Below, piece after piece: positions 11,416 to 24,191 of a stretch of DNA of 53,320 bases (within the stretch, counting starts at the first letter, position 1; every line of letters begins with the position of its first letter). The notes under the pieces were generated by a model. It saw only the letters and a program-made list of their open reading frames with translations, made no database searches and was not told the origin of the DNA. The DNA comes from Bigelowiella natans CCMP2755. Its lineage: Eukaryota; Cercozoa; Chlorarachniophyceae. The DNA lies in contig ADNK01001521.1 of NCBI GenBank assembly GCA_000320545.1, positions 1 to 53,320 of the forward strand, given 5' to 3'. Position numbers and translations under genes: made by a program.

Positions 11416-12629
11416 GCCATCCGCTAACATTGTTATCATCCCAAAATCAACGGTGGCACGACAGGTACTCAACCAACACTTTCAAGCGCACCGCATTCAC
11501 GCTGCACGCGTCCGGGGTGGCAGTGGGGAAGGCCCTCGAGGAGATGCCGACGCGCATTAAAAAACTGTTGGAAGAACATCTAGGGACACCAGAGGCAATG
11601 GACATGGCTCACATGGCACGCGTACTAAAAAACTGTCGAGCTTCCGAGCTCCTCAGCCGAGAAATGCATCCTGGCGATGCTGTGTCGAAGACACTCATTG
11701 ACGCCTTCATGTCTGTGAGTTAGAAAGGAGAGGGGGTAGGGGGGAGGGGGAGGGGGGCTTGGGAACGGAAGAGGGGGAATTATGCTATGGTGGGAATGAC
11801 AACAACGACTATTTTTGTGGTTCTTTCAGTCGAACATATCCGAAAGACAGAACGAATCAGCAGTGATCTGGTGTTGTTTTCCTCAGGTATTACCCCGAAC
11901 TATACGCGATTGAGACCAACAAGGATCCATCATTATCATCATCGTCATCATCACCATCATCATCTTCCAACCTTCTCAAGCGTAATGACCACGACTTGCT
12001 CAGTCGTATCGAGGTTTTAAGGGGGTGGGGAGCCGAGGAGTGGTCTGCGTTCGCGCACCGATGGATACTGCCCACAGCTTCCAAGAACGACGACGAGAAC
12101 GCGGCAGAAGAAGCAGCTCTAGAGAAAAACGATGCTGGCGATGATGCGAAAATCGAAACCCGCATTGGCAACGCCCAGACGCAGAGGAGGAAGAAGAAGA
12201 AGAAGAGGAGGGAGAAAAAGGAAAGCGAGCATGGTGGGAACAAAGCGACAATCGAGCTCATTGCTCGGCCGTCAAAGAAGCTGGCACTAGAGATACAGGC
12301 TTCCAAGGAGGCGAGGGTGCGTAGGCAAGCTCCTGCCCTTCAGTCGGAGGGGGACGCACTAGCGCTAAAGCTGGATAAGGCTCTCGCCTTCAACGCACGA
12401 CTGCCTAGCAAACATGTCGTCGACACTGTCAAGGTGCCAGATGTTTCCGGGGTTCGAATGCATGAGATCAAGACCGTCCGCAACGATGGGGGGAGGGGGG
12501 GGCGGATGAGATGCTGGTGAAGGGGCTACCATTCGCAGCCATTGTGTGTGACGTGGACACCGCCTTCGTTGACTTCACTGCGTTGGCCGATGTGGGGCCG
12601 ATTCCGGTATGTGTGTTGTGCCGAATGAT

Positions 12630-12669
<40 letters not shown>

Positions 12670-12698
12670 CCACAAACATTATACATATATAATTATAT

Positions 12699-12744
<46 letters not shown>

Positions 12745-13488
12745 CATATATTTGTTAGATGAAGCTGCGAAAGTATATCCCGTTGTTATGCGAAGTGTTA
12801 TGCAAGAGCAACATGGAGCTCGACGGGAAGGTGCGTGTCGTTGCTGCTATACTATCAAGCGTTCCGACGGGGATTTGCAGCTGATGGAGAATATACTAAT
12901 TATTGACGACATGTAAGTGGTTCTTATCTTCTTTCACGCTAAGATCCGTAACTATTGGTCAGATCGTTGAGCACGAAGTAATGGTGGAAGGGCTAGACGC
13001 CGACACGCAGGACAACGGCTGTGGGCTGGGAATGAGTTTTGGGCGTTTTTTTGCCGGGTCACAATGCGATATGGTCGCTCTGATGGTCCGCGTGGAATCG
13101 GCTGAGTGAGTTTCTGCACAAAGAATATCAGCATACAAATATGTTCGTGTTATTTTTATTTTTCTAAGACGAAGACTTGATAGCCATCTTTGTTGTTTCA
13201 CCTTCTTTCATGACGCACTGCTTGACCCCCCCCCGCCCCCCCGCCCCTTGATGACGAATGCCCAGACTCGAAAAGGGCGTGATGTGGATGGGGAGGTTGC
13301 TGAAGAATGCTAGATTCACTCCTTCGCGTCTCCGGAATGCCTGCCAGCAGATGTGCACCGAAATCGCCGAGTATAAGGATGATCCAACGGACGTCCTAGC
13401 AGTTGTCCATGACGGCTACGTCCTGGAGGATAACTGCCCGGCAAGACTTTACAACTTCATGCTGCAGCACCGGTCGGTTGTGCTTGCG

Positions 13489-13530
<42 letters not shown>

Positions 13531-13964
13531 TGGAGCCCCAGCGGAACCGAACGCATTCAGAAGGGGGAGAGGAAGAGGAGAGGAGGGGGGGGGGAGAGAG
13601 AGAGGGAGAGAGAGAGCGTGAGTGAGTGAGTGTCCTAAATATTTACACTCTATTTACCATCAGCTTTCTGAGCCGCGTGGCCCATGCGCTCGAGGAAGCC
13701 GAAAGCCCCGAGGCGCAGAAAGTCGTACGCGACATGAGCGAGCTCTATGCGCTGCTCTTCCAGACCGGCAACATCGTCGTTCACACCTCCCTCGACGCGA
13801 AGAAGCTGAAGACACCCTCGCAGCTCGTCGAGGCCTGGGGTAAGACCGCAGTAGTAGGCGAGAAAGCATCGAGGGGGGTTACGCACCTGCAGCCACCACG
13901 ACGATTGAAGGAGCTTCCTAGCTTTCGATCGAAGCGGGCCTACTTGCGAAGGGCTCTGTTGTCG

Positions 13965-13996
<32 letters not shown>

Positions 13997-15396
13997 ATCG
14001 CCAAAGCAGCCTTCCACCGCGGCCGCTACGAATGGCGAAAGGAAAGGAGCGCGTGCAGGCGTCGTGTACATGGACAGCAATGAGACGGGGTACTTACGGC
14101 TCTCGACGCCTTTGCCAATCGGCTTTGGCCCAAAACACAGGGACTACGCCGCGTTAAGAGTGCTCATCCAGGTGAGCGATGCTCTTTCTTCCTCTTTGAC
14201 GTCAACCTCCCCTTTACCCATGCGCCTCTCCAAGGCCTCATCTAAATATGACTAGTAGTAACACAGAAATAGCATTACAATAACAACAGTACAATGAGTG
14301 TGTCCTTCGCCCTTGCTCTTATACCGTCAGCTTCTCACGGCCGCCGAGGGGCCGATGTGGAGGCGCATTCGCGGACGCGGACTGGCCTACGGATACAACC
14401 TATATGTAAGCAGCACCAGCGGCCTCCTTACCTTCTCACTCTCGCGCTGCAAAGATATATACGCGGCGTATTCCGAGGCGAAGGACATTGTTCTCGGCTT
14501 CGATCTCTCATCCACGGCGTCATCGGACGAGAAAAGGGAGAAGGGGAACGACAAGGGGGGAGAGGGGGGGAGCGGAGATAGCGGAGGCGGCAACGATGTG
14601 ATCTTGGATGTCGATGCGGCGAAGTCATCCCTGATTCTCACCGAGGTTGTTCCTTCAGATTTGAACGTGCCTGTGCAAGTGTATTTGAAGTATTCTGCAG
14701 AAATGTTGGTGTGTGCGTGCGTATGTCTTGCTGAAGCATTCTCATTCTTTGTTGATTGTTTTGAAGGTGGAGCCGGTGAGCAGCGCCATCGCTGCAGCGT
14801 ACGACGTCGTGTCCGCACTTTTCCACCGTCTCCCTCCTCACTCTTATCTTCCCGACCAGCTGGCACGCTACCAGGCCGTCAGCAAGGACGAAATCGCACG
14901 AGTCGCTGAGAAGTACCTCGCGCCGATATTCTCAAGCGACAACTCAAAGCGCACAATGGTTGTTGTCACTGGCCCCGAGAAGAAGAAGAAGAAGGAGAGC
15001 ACCGCTACTCCTAACGAGGATGGGGAACTGAAACGCAGCGACAAGTCAGAAGATGGTAGCGATGAGGATGAGGATGAGGATGAAGATGATGAGACGGGAG
15101 GAGAGGAAAGGGGGGTGGAGAAGGAAGAGGAGGAGGAGGAGGAGGACAAGGGTGCAGTGAAAGCGTCCACAACAACATCCAGTAGTTCCTTCAATGAAAA
15201 CCGCCCCTACCCTGAGACACAGCCGTTGTTTGAATTGCTGGAGGAAAGGGAGAATTTCCGAGTCACCAAGCACCACTTCGCAGCTGGCGACGAGGGTGGC
15301 AACGACAAGGCTAATATCCACACAAAGCCGACGACACTGCCGCATCATAGTCTTGATGATGTGCTTCTTTTGGGTAACGATGTGACGATGATATGA
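8831..15396 (+). CDS. M16 family zinc metallopeptidase (C05D11.1 / YOL098C type)
   Basis: Large pitrilysin/insulysin-fold peptidase, about 1360 residues. Exons in phase: 8831-9083, 9175-9304, 9364-9429, 9655-9695, 9981-10088, 10207-10309, 10481-10864, 10994-11152, 11465-11710, 11887-12606, 12759-12830, 12963-13105, 13266-13472, 13664-14171, 14331-14645, 14767-15396. The inverted zinc motif is GIPHTLEHLIF (HxxEH) in exon 2, followed by YPYKGLLDMMANR and the downstream zinc-ligand region GVVYCEMEARN in exon 6. This matches the C05D11.1/YOL098C branch rather than insulysin or PreP. Exon 10 needs a one-base shift in its poly-G tract near 12488-12502. Ser-rich, Lys-rich and Glu-rich inserts lengthen the C-terminal half. 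The N-terminus has a hydrophobic stretch before an internal Met (9020), so start and targeting are uncertain. The exon 9 donor is weak. Confidence 0.88.
9452..9799. repeat. CT, GT and TA microsatellites in introns 3-4 of the M16 gene
   Basis: Intron 3 holds (CT)n running into (GT)n (about 9460-9538) and a second (GT)n ending just before the acceptor at 9654. Intron 4 holds (TA)n (about 9724-9764) followed by (GT)n (about 9766-9797). Confidence 0.9.
11201..11412. repeat. (TA)n and (AAC)n in M16 intron 8
   Basis: About 32 bases of TA near 11201-11232 and ten AAC units near 11382-11412. Both lie within the intron between exons 8 and 9. Confidence 0.85.
12627..12740. repeat. (CA)n and (TA)n in M16 intron 10
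   Basis: A CA array (about 12629-12665) and a TA array (about 12707-12740) fill most of the 152-base intron 10. Confidence 0.9.
13487..13626. repeat. (GT)n and GA-rich tract in M16 intron 13
   Basis: About 44 bases of GT start some 15 bases after the donor at 13473; a G/GA-rich purine tract follows (about 13560-13626). Confidence 0.85.
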
Positions 15397-16494
15397 TTGG
15401 TGGTCATAAGTACCGATGAATGATGTTTTCTGGGTTCTCCCTCCCCCCCCCCCCCCCCTCCCCCCATTCTATAAGTAAGTCTCATTACTGTTTGAAACGC
15501 TTTGATGTGGTAACAACCTGGAAAAGGTACTGAGCCTGCTGCTTCTGTACCAAAACGGGATGCGAGCCTTTGTGGATCTTCGTATTCGCTTGGAAAATCG
15601 ATGGCAAACGTGCTCACAGCAACAGCGGCAATGATAGCTATAATGAAGCTTGTTCAAATTTTGAGGAGATTATGAATTCGCCAATTTAGAGTCATGTTGT
15701 GACAACAAGTCTTAGCGCGGCGCAAGCAAAGTGACACATGTACAAGGTACGTTTTAAACACCTCACATCGTCGCCACGTTTATGCAAGACCATATTAGTG
15801 ACAGATGCAATGAATGAATAAATGACATTCTTTCAATCATACACATGTATATGTGGGTACATACATGTACATGCATGTGTATGTGGTGTGATCACGCTTC
15901 TGGCTAGAATATGCTTGCATTGTTAAAGCGTCGCTTCGCATCGTACATATTACACGTACGCAGTAGATGCCACTCTATCTGTGGGCTAATCATGTTGTCA
16001 GCCATGATGAACATGTAATACTACATGTGCAAGCGAATAACCTTGCCCACCTTCTAGCCTCGAGCAGCTTTGGACACGTTAGATGTGCAAGATCGATGAA
16101 TGTGAAATTCACTTTCACATCACTGCTCGCGGGATTTCCTCATCATGGTAGGTATCATCATTTCTAGCTAGCATTGTTACTGCTGTACGACGCGGCAAGC
16201 AGCGTCACTAGCGAGCACATGAACCACACCAGCATGCCGGAATGCCAGGCTTTTGGTTGTGCCTCAGTGGCATCTGTGGACAGCATGATTCTTGTGACGC
16301 TTCGACAATAATAAAGCGCGATTCGTCTGTGAAAATTGGCACAGCATTGTGTGCGCACGTGTGTGGAACTGCGTTCATCTGTGCTGTGCCAGGCTACGCG
16401 TATGCATAGCTACATGCTCCGGCATGCACGATGCTGTGTTGCTGTTTGTTAATTCGTTAAATGCATGCATAGCTTGGCTGCTACATTATACAAT
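15397..16494. other. Intergenic spacer between convergent genes
   Basis: Poly-C tract at about 15442-15470. From about 15840 onwards it is rich in ACATGCATGT-type palindromes. No supported gene. Confidence 0.4.
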
Positions 16495-16575
16495 GTGAGA
16501 CGGATGCAATGTCATGATTAAATTTTTTCAATAGTCATCCTAATGTAGCTGTTTAACGTAGCTGCGTCATTGCAT
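16495..16575 (-). mobile_element. LINE 3'-end fragment
   Basis: Minus-strand copy of the family terminus: reading from 16575 down, the AGCTACATTAGGATGAC block, an A/T-rich stretch with TTGAAAAAATTTAA, then a CATCCGTCTCAC end. Close to the 6247-6682 copy. Truncated just upstream of this block. Confidence 0.65.
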
Positions 16576-16653
16576 TCCGGTACTCGTTATTCTCGTTATG
16601 CATGATAAAGTTCTAGTCTAAAGATTTGCATCGAATCGAATGACCGACACGGC

Positions 16654-17265
16654 ATGCAGCACACGGATTTAAACTATCCTGCTCTTGTACACCGGCTGTG
16701 GTCGTGTAGCGCGAGAAGAAATTCTTCCCACACACATCTGGATCAAATTCACCCCATGATCTGGAAAATAATTAAATGGAGCTCATCAATCCCAAGCTCA
16801 TTCAGATATCAAATATTAAGCCCCTCCCGCACCAACGAGTTGAAATTCAAATGCCGGGTACAGACTATAAGATTAGAAGATTCAGACGCCATTCTCACCT
16901 TCCCGCTCGTCAGCCATGCAATCTCATTCAAACCTAAGACATATGCGTGGCCAGGCAGCAGCGCACGTAAATTCCAAGGCATTTACGGGACAGCGGCATC
17001 GCTTATTACCTCTGTTAAAGTACGTCCACGCTGTGTCCCGGGAGAACCACACGACCAACAAAACAGCCAACCTTTGCAACGTTCAAAATCAGCATGTGAA
17101 GTCCTTAACACCCCCACTCATTGTGCATTGTGCGACTCCTGTTTAGTGGGGTGTGGAGGCGAGTTTGGGGGTTTACAATTAAGCATTTTGGAGCACGACC
17201 TTTTGGCAAAGGCCGTCATGCGAATCGGGTCCTTCATAGACTCCAGACTGCTTGTTAACCTGTAA
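16654..17265 (+). CDS. Hypothetical open frame, 203 codons
   Basis: An uninterrupted frame of 203 codons from ATG 16654 to the stop at 17265 in a stretch with fewer microsatellites than its surroundings. No family is recognised. The Cys-rich piece CALCDSCLVGC near residues 160-170 is the only notable motif. No splice structure or flanking gene supports it. It could be chance, an exon, or part of a decayed transposon. Confidence 0.15.
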   Translation: MQHTDLNYPALVHRLWSCSARRNSSHTHLDQIHPMIWKIIKWSSSIPSSFRYQILSPSRTNELKFKCRVQTIRLEDSDAILTFPLVSHAISFKPKTYAWPGSSARKFQGIYGTAASLITSVKVRPRCVPGEPHDQQNSQPLQRSKSACEVLNTPTHCALCDSCLVGCGGEFGGLQLSILEHDLLAKAVMRIGSFIDSRLLVNL

Positions 17266-17339
17266 AGCATTATGCGGCGATCCCCCTTCTCAACCATCCA
17301 TTCTGTGTTCAACGCATGCCCGAAAAGGGTTGGCGCGTT

Positions 17340-17354
17340 CGGTGTGTGTGTGCG

Positions 17355-17394
<40 letters not shown>
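17340..17394. repeat. (GT)n microsatellite
   Basis: GT array with a few GC interruptions in the spacer between the M16 peptidase and lipase genes. Confidence 0.9.
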
Positions 17395-17615
17395 TGTGCT
17401 TGTGTTGGGTACTCCTCACCAGCTTGGCTGCCTGGTGCGCAGACACGCCATTGCACTTCGTTTTGAGGCGACCTTTGATTCGCGCGAAAGGATGAAAGAA
17501 GAGCTTAGGAATGAGGGAGTTGTTGTTGAGCGCTTTTGCTTTCACATCTGGGCTTGCTGACTCTAACTTGCGCGCACACACAAATAGATAACACGGACGA
17601 CTACATGCTATCGTG

Positions 17616-17824
17616 CTATCGACGCGTATCGGCTTCTTCGTAGCCCAATACCTGCAGAACTTTGACGTAATTCTTCATTTTATGCTGACTGAGCGACTTT
17701 CCGAACTCTAGGAAGGCCAATGGCGCCTGGAGCTCGTGCAACTCTTTCTGATGGGGGAAGATGTGGGATCGGTCGATCAGTCGAATTCATAGCATTGTCA
17801 TTGGGGAACATATTGAGCTTTGGA

Positions 17825-17861
<37 letters not shown>

Positions 17862-18710
17862 TGTATATATGTGCTACTACGCCGCCGCTCACTGCCGCGC
17901 AAATGAGCAGAATAGACAGCAGCAACACGACCCAACAACATGATCCACGCTCGCGCACCATCCATCGCTTCGGGTTCTCCCAAACTTGGCCGTTTTGAAA
18001 GAGGATGTAATCCGCTGAGAGAGTAGTAATAGTTGTAGTAGTAGTAGTAGTAGTAGTAGTAGCAGTAGGATGAGGAGGAGGAGGAGGAGGAGGGCCAGTA
18101 AACGTGGAAACATCACCGACGATCATTAACAACGAAAAAAGAAATTAATTGTCATCTAACGCTTCACCGAGACGAATGAAACTAGAGGTGATGACTCTCT
18201 ATTTGTATAATTGTATATGTATAGGCGTGTGTGCGTGCGTGTGTGCGTGCGTGTGTGTGTGTGTGTGTTTGCAAGGAGTGAAGATGACAATACCTGTGCC
18301 GCAGTGTCGGAACAGCCCTTCCTTGCCTATAGTGTGAGCATATACAAGAAAATAGTCCATTATGCAAAATATAGCAGCAAAACCACCACTATTAGCAGCA
18401 GCAGAGAGCAAGAATATGTTGGAAAGCACTTGGTCTCATGATACCCCAGCCACGACACATGTAGGTTATTATTATTGCAAAGAAGGGTCCAAAAAGAAGC
18501 TGATCGTACTATTTCATGTTAACATGTCTGGAAACAAAATGCTCGCGCGTATTCCTTGTTATTTTTTGAATAAGTATTCTTCTATGGTGACTCTAGGTGA
18601 TGGGTGGCGATGCTGACCAAATTGAATTCTGCAGATCGAAGGTACGAATATCAGCACCAAAAGAAAAATCACCTGTTTAGAACAGTGTCACGCCTTTGAT
18701 AAATATATTC

Positions 18711-18767
<57 letters not shown>

Positions 18768-18975
18768 CTGTGTGTGTGAAGAGTATATGTGCGTGTTTCA
18801 TGTGATGGAATCCAACGCAAAATGTACATGCACACGCGCACAGCGAACATACATAATTGCAAACGCAAGAAATAAGCTGATAATGCACGAGCGGCTCTCT
18901 GCTATTGCTCACTTGAAGTGCAAGCAGCTTTTGGTAGAGCCTCGAGAAGAACTCCCCTGTTCCGGAACTGCATAC

Positions 18976-19014
<39 letters not shown>

Positions 19015-19515
19015 AATGCACAGAAAGGAAAGTGGATTTTGATCGACACTCTTGCGCCGCACTCAGTTCTAATCGTCCATATCGTGTTGGCATTCTTTTG
19101 TTTTTCAACTTCCATAGCACCTTCCCCCGCCTCCCAGGTGGCGAATGATGTCTTCGATTAGGTGACGATAGAGGTACTGTGGGCAGAAAAGGGGGAGGAA
19201 AGAGAAGGCAAATGCGATAACACGGTCAGGGTGGACAACACAGAGGCGCGCAATAAAGATTAAGATCTACCTGAACGACGATGGCTACGAGAAAATGCTG
19301 ATTTCTGTGTAGGAATCCGACCTGAGTATGAAGCAGTAGTAGGGGGGGGGGGGGGGGGGCATAAACACAATAATTTCCACCTTAAATTAGTCCGCGGATG
19401 GCTGTATGAATGGATACCGTACCGCTGGGTGGGGGAGGGAACATATTAGATCCTGGTCGTTCTTGACACGCTTTGCCCTGCGGACATCAATATTCTTGTG
19501 AAAAAAAATATATTA

Positions 19516-19557
<42 letters not shown>

Positions 19558-19730
19558 TAATTAAAATGTGTGTGGGTTTATCAGTGAGGATATGCTACGA
19601 TAGCGGCACGCACAAGCACTACTCACCTTCCATTAGGAAAGAGTTTACAAACGGCTGCAGCTAAAGACTCGTTCCCGCATCGTGGTGCGCCGAAGGTTAT
19701 GGTCTGTGTGTGCCCCCGAGCACATATTGA

Positions 19731-19786
<56 letters not shown>

Positions 19787-20147
19787 CATGAGCTTCCTGT
19801 AATCATCTGATGCGACAAGTGCAGCTGACATATATGTATTCACATATCGCTAGCATGACTATGTTCATCATCACGATTGTACCAACACCTGTATGCGGAC
19901 TTGTGTGAGGTCTTGTGCGTAAACCGATCTGAGCACGATCATCACCATCACCGTCGTCATCGTCATCGTCATCGTCAGCAGCATCATCATACCCAAGAAG
20001 AGTTAACCATCTCAAAACGGATGCAAATTGCGGATGTGTCGTGCTGGCTGTTCCTTGTTTCAAAAGGATACGGAAGGCGCCGCAAAGCAAAACCACAGCA
20101 TTCGTAGTAGTATATCTTGCAGCGTGCGCCTTCATTTCGTCTCTATG

Positions 20148-20182
<35 letters not shown>

Positions 20183-20349
20183 TGCTGTCGGGTTGTGTGC
20201 GCGCGTGTGCGTGCGTGTGTGCTTGCATACATAGCGCGCAAGGACCTGATTGCATGTGTGAGCGCATAATCGACCTGTGGAGTGTTAAACATAAATACAC
20301 ACACCAGCACACCATCACACGTGATGATTTATACGCACATACGTTTTTA

Positions 20350-20386
<37 letters not shown>

Positions 20387-20594
20387 GGGAGGGGGGGGGG
20401 GGGGAATCAAAGTACACATTTCTGGCACTATTCTAACGAATGCTGAAGATGGCCTGAACTACCGCAGATATCGTAGCGCAGGCTCCTCCTGAGATCATGT
20501 AATATTCACCCGCTCAATATCTTGATAAAGACGCGTGAGACACAACTTTATATCTTCTTCTTCTTCTTAGGCGTGCATGGCCACGCGTGTATGC

Positions 20595-20625
<31 letters not shown>

Positions 20626-20757
20626 AAACGTGTGTATCTGCACCAAGCGAGTGGCCAGTGAACATGACGTTGCGGGCACCATTTTCAACCTAAAGATGAA
20701 TGATGGTAATACTTAGTCTACGAAGACCGAGAGTACCCTCCAGGACACGGCACGCTT

Positions 20758-20807
<50 letters not shown>

Positions 20808-22138
20808 TCCATTTTTTGTGTGCGAGTACCGCTTGGGCGACGAAATCAAGGACGTCCGAGCGCACATGCTCATATCGCATATTAAACCCTGAGCAGCAGC
20901 AGCGTGTTTAACAATAAACAGAGATAAGGAAGGGAGGAATGCTGCATCTGCTTGCATGCAGTTGAGGAGGAGAACGGCCTAATTAGCATTTTCGTCCGAG
21001 AGCCCATCCCTTCCCCACAAAGCGGCTGAGTCTCCATGTCCCTCTTCCTTCTCTTCCTCCTCCTCCTCCTCCTCCTCCCCTCCCTTCCCTTTGGTCTGCA
21101 CCTGTGTGGATCCGTATGCGTTCTAACAGCGGCAGGAGAGCGAACAATCGAGACGCTTTGTCATCTGCGTGGTGGTGAGAATAAGGGGGGGGGGGGGGGG
21201 CAGAAACATGAGAGCGAGGGGAGGGGCAGGCATCGACTTAGAGTAGCATCTACCAGTCGAGCACTTTTGTTCGGAAAAACGCTTGAAGTTGTCCGTTTTG
21301 TACTTTTGATGAAGATAGTCCGTAATCTAATGTGAAGAGTTTCAATATTAGGCGCACGCGCGTGTGTACGTGTGTAAGTACCGCGATGAACGACATATTA
21401 TATGTGCAGCATCATTATTATTATTATCATTATTATTATTATTTATTATATTACATGCTTGATATATAGCGGCTGGCAGAACCCGACGTCCAAATCCACC
21501 TGAGATCGAGCATATCTCAGGGCACACATTCCTGGTAGTATTGTACGCTATATTGACGACGGACGCTATTCTTGGGCGTTCATATCCTCCCAAAGATGGT
21601 TCATTCTGTTGGCGAACAAGGCGCTGCTGCTAACTCACATATCACGAGTTGGTGTTGCTGCTATGGTTCTACAAGCGGAGAAGGGCCTTGATTGGCGCGA
21701 ATGAATGCATGTGCTGCTGCGACTCCGCGCGACATCACGATCATTATCAGGAAGAAGAAGAAAAAGAAAAAGAAGAAGACTGAAAAGAGGGATTCTAATG
21801 TTGGCAATTGACGAGGCTATGATAGCCTCAGGCCACCTGAACGTCGTCTCTTGTCTTTGTGCCCCGAAAGCACACGATGACGCTCTTGTGATGGTGCGCC
21901 ATAAACACGCACGTACCGGATCGATCCTGAGATTGTTGTCGTTTTCATGGCGGGAAATGATGATGATGATTATACTGATGATGATGATGATGATGATGCT
22001 GATGAAGAAGAAAACATGCGTCCAGAGGAGGGTGATTCTTAATAACATCCCCCCTAAGTTTCAGTGATTATACTCTGTGTACCTAGACGATCAAGATGAC
22101 ACTTGTAGATTGACTAGAGTGGCTTCTCATACACTGGA

Positions 22139-22170
<32 letters not shown>

Positions 22171-22297
22171 TTACTCACTGAAACTACTCTTAAAGTCCAC
22201 CACGACTACTTCTCTTTTGGTAGTACCATTCCACTCATATATACTAATACCATCGCTACTGCTGCTACTACTGTTACTACTACTATTACTACTACTA

Positions 22298-22337
<40 letters not shown>

Positions 22338-22548
22338 AATGCACGCACATCAGGGTGAAAATGGACGAATTTGGTGTTCTTTTCCGTCCAGTTTTCGAAG
22401 CCAGAAATCGTCCGCAGCAGCGGTAGGATGCCATCTATTTGGTTCAGATTTAATAAGAGTGTATTATTACATGTTATTATTTGATGAGAATGTATGTGGG
22501 TTCAGATTCAATAGAATGTATAACATGTTATTATTTGATGAGCCATTT

Positions 22549-22579
<31 letters not shown>

Positions 22580-24153
22580 ATCATGAACGCAGCACATACA
22601 CACCCCGGTCGGTGATGTAATGAAGATTTGCCACTTTCCCCCATTTATCGAGCTTTTGCACGGTTTGAGGGGCTGCTTCCAAAGCCTCCACTTGCGTGTA
22701 TTTTAGCATGGGTGCAACCTGTGATATAACAACAACAACAACAACAACAACAACAACCTAGGTCATTCAAGATCCCGTTGTATTGACTGGTGGCAGAATA
22801 ATGAGAGGGGGGTGGGTGGCAGGGAACAAGGATGATGGGGGTAAAATATCATAAAAGCATCATCGTGTCTGGGAGGAAAGGTGGATGCTGCAAACGCCTA
22901 TTGACTGCAACGACGAATTTTGACGTAGCTGAACTCGAGAACATCGGTGTTTCTGCTAAAATGCTCTTCTAAGACCCCATTGGGCAGACCAACCAGGATG
23001 TGGTATACGAGGCTGCAGACCATGCTGATCCATGTTAGTAGATAAAACCCCGACAACTAATTTTCCAAATATCAGAGCAACGTTCACCATGAGTGTGAAC
23101 ATGTTGCAAATATTTGTGTACATATTATATATACATTATTTATTTATGTGTGTGTGTGTGTGTGTGTGCGCGCGCGCGCGTGCGCGTCGGAAAAAAGCCT
23201 TTACGCACGCGGATGTATATTAATATATCACTGTTCGCGTTATCTTTTTAAGAATATGAGAATAACCAAATAGGGATCGTTGTCGTGCCCATCGACAGAG
23301 AGGTAGTAATGCACTGTTACAAAGTACAAGTACATCAGCACGTGAAGCACAATCCGAATCGTCACTTCCAACGATCATAGAGAGATTAAATAAACTGTGT
23401 ATGATACCAATGACAAAGAGCGCGATTGCAATAAATCCTAGTATCGATGTTTGGTAAGTCGCTTTCCGCCATTCCTGTCTGCGCCGTAAGATCTGATTGG
23501 GAGACGCTACGATGAATGGGAATGAAAATGGCGACACACATACGCACACACACACACAAGACACATATTATCCATCTTGCTTGGTTTTTGTACGTCTTTG
23601 AAATCTAGGTGCAATTCGTCAACGAATTCCATGATGCTCCTGCTAGTTGTGCTGGATCGCATAAGCTTTCTACGCTGCTTGCTCCGACTATATATTCACA
23701 AAGAAACCGTCGTCGTGTCAGGCTAGCACATCTTTGATGATGAAATAATACAAACTGGGCGATGGGAGAGTAGAATTTGCGCCCCTTGCAAAAAAATCCA
23801 ACACCATCATACAAAGGTTCCCACCTTTTTCGAAGCGACTTAGACTCATAAGTAGGTTGGGGGGTCAGTGTAGTTTGCCGGCGTGCACGGGGTGGGCTCA
23901 TGCTATTTTCGGGCAGAATATCTTTCGTGATGTTGGGCGCGCTCTGTCTCGGCGAGCAATCCAAGAGGCCATCGCCGTGGGACTCAGGCGTGGGGAGAAA
24001 TTCGCCGCTATGCCGTGTTTCCGCTGATTCTAGACCGGCGAGGGGAATGTAGGACGAGATTTCAACAGGTGTTCGAATGCATAAGAAATAGATAGTTGGA
24101 ATACAAAAAGGATATAAAGGCTGCTGTCGCTGTTACCAGTTGCTGTTTGCTGT

Positions 24154-24191
<38 letters not shown>

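Noticed and set aside
20060-20100. Minus-strand peptide FCFAAPS as the lipase strand before the catalytic Asp
   Set aside because: It resembles diacylglycerol-lipase motifs, but exon 19703-19627 encodes the expected TITFGAPRCGN with consistent phase, making it redundant.
21705-22067. Plus-strand 120-codon frame
   Set aside because: Antisense to lipase exon 21926-21837, which carries the CFRGT motif on the minus strand.
23220-23564. Minus-strand frame with a hydrophobic helix (GFIAIALFVIGIIHSLF)
   Set aside because: It overlaps lipase exon 23506-23408 in another frame. The exon frame joins its neighbours in phase; the hydrophobic frame does not lead to the next coding exon.
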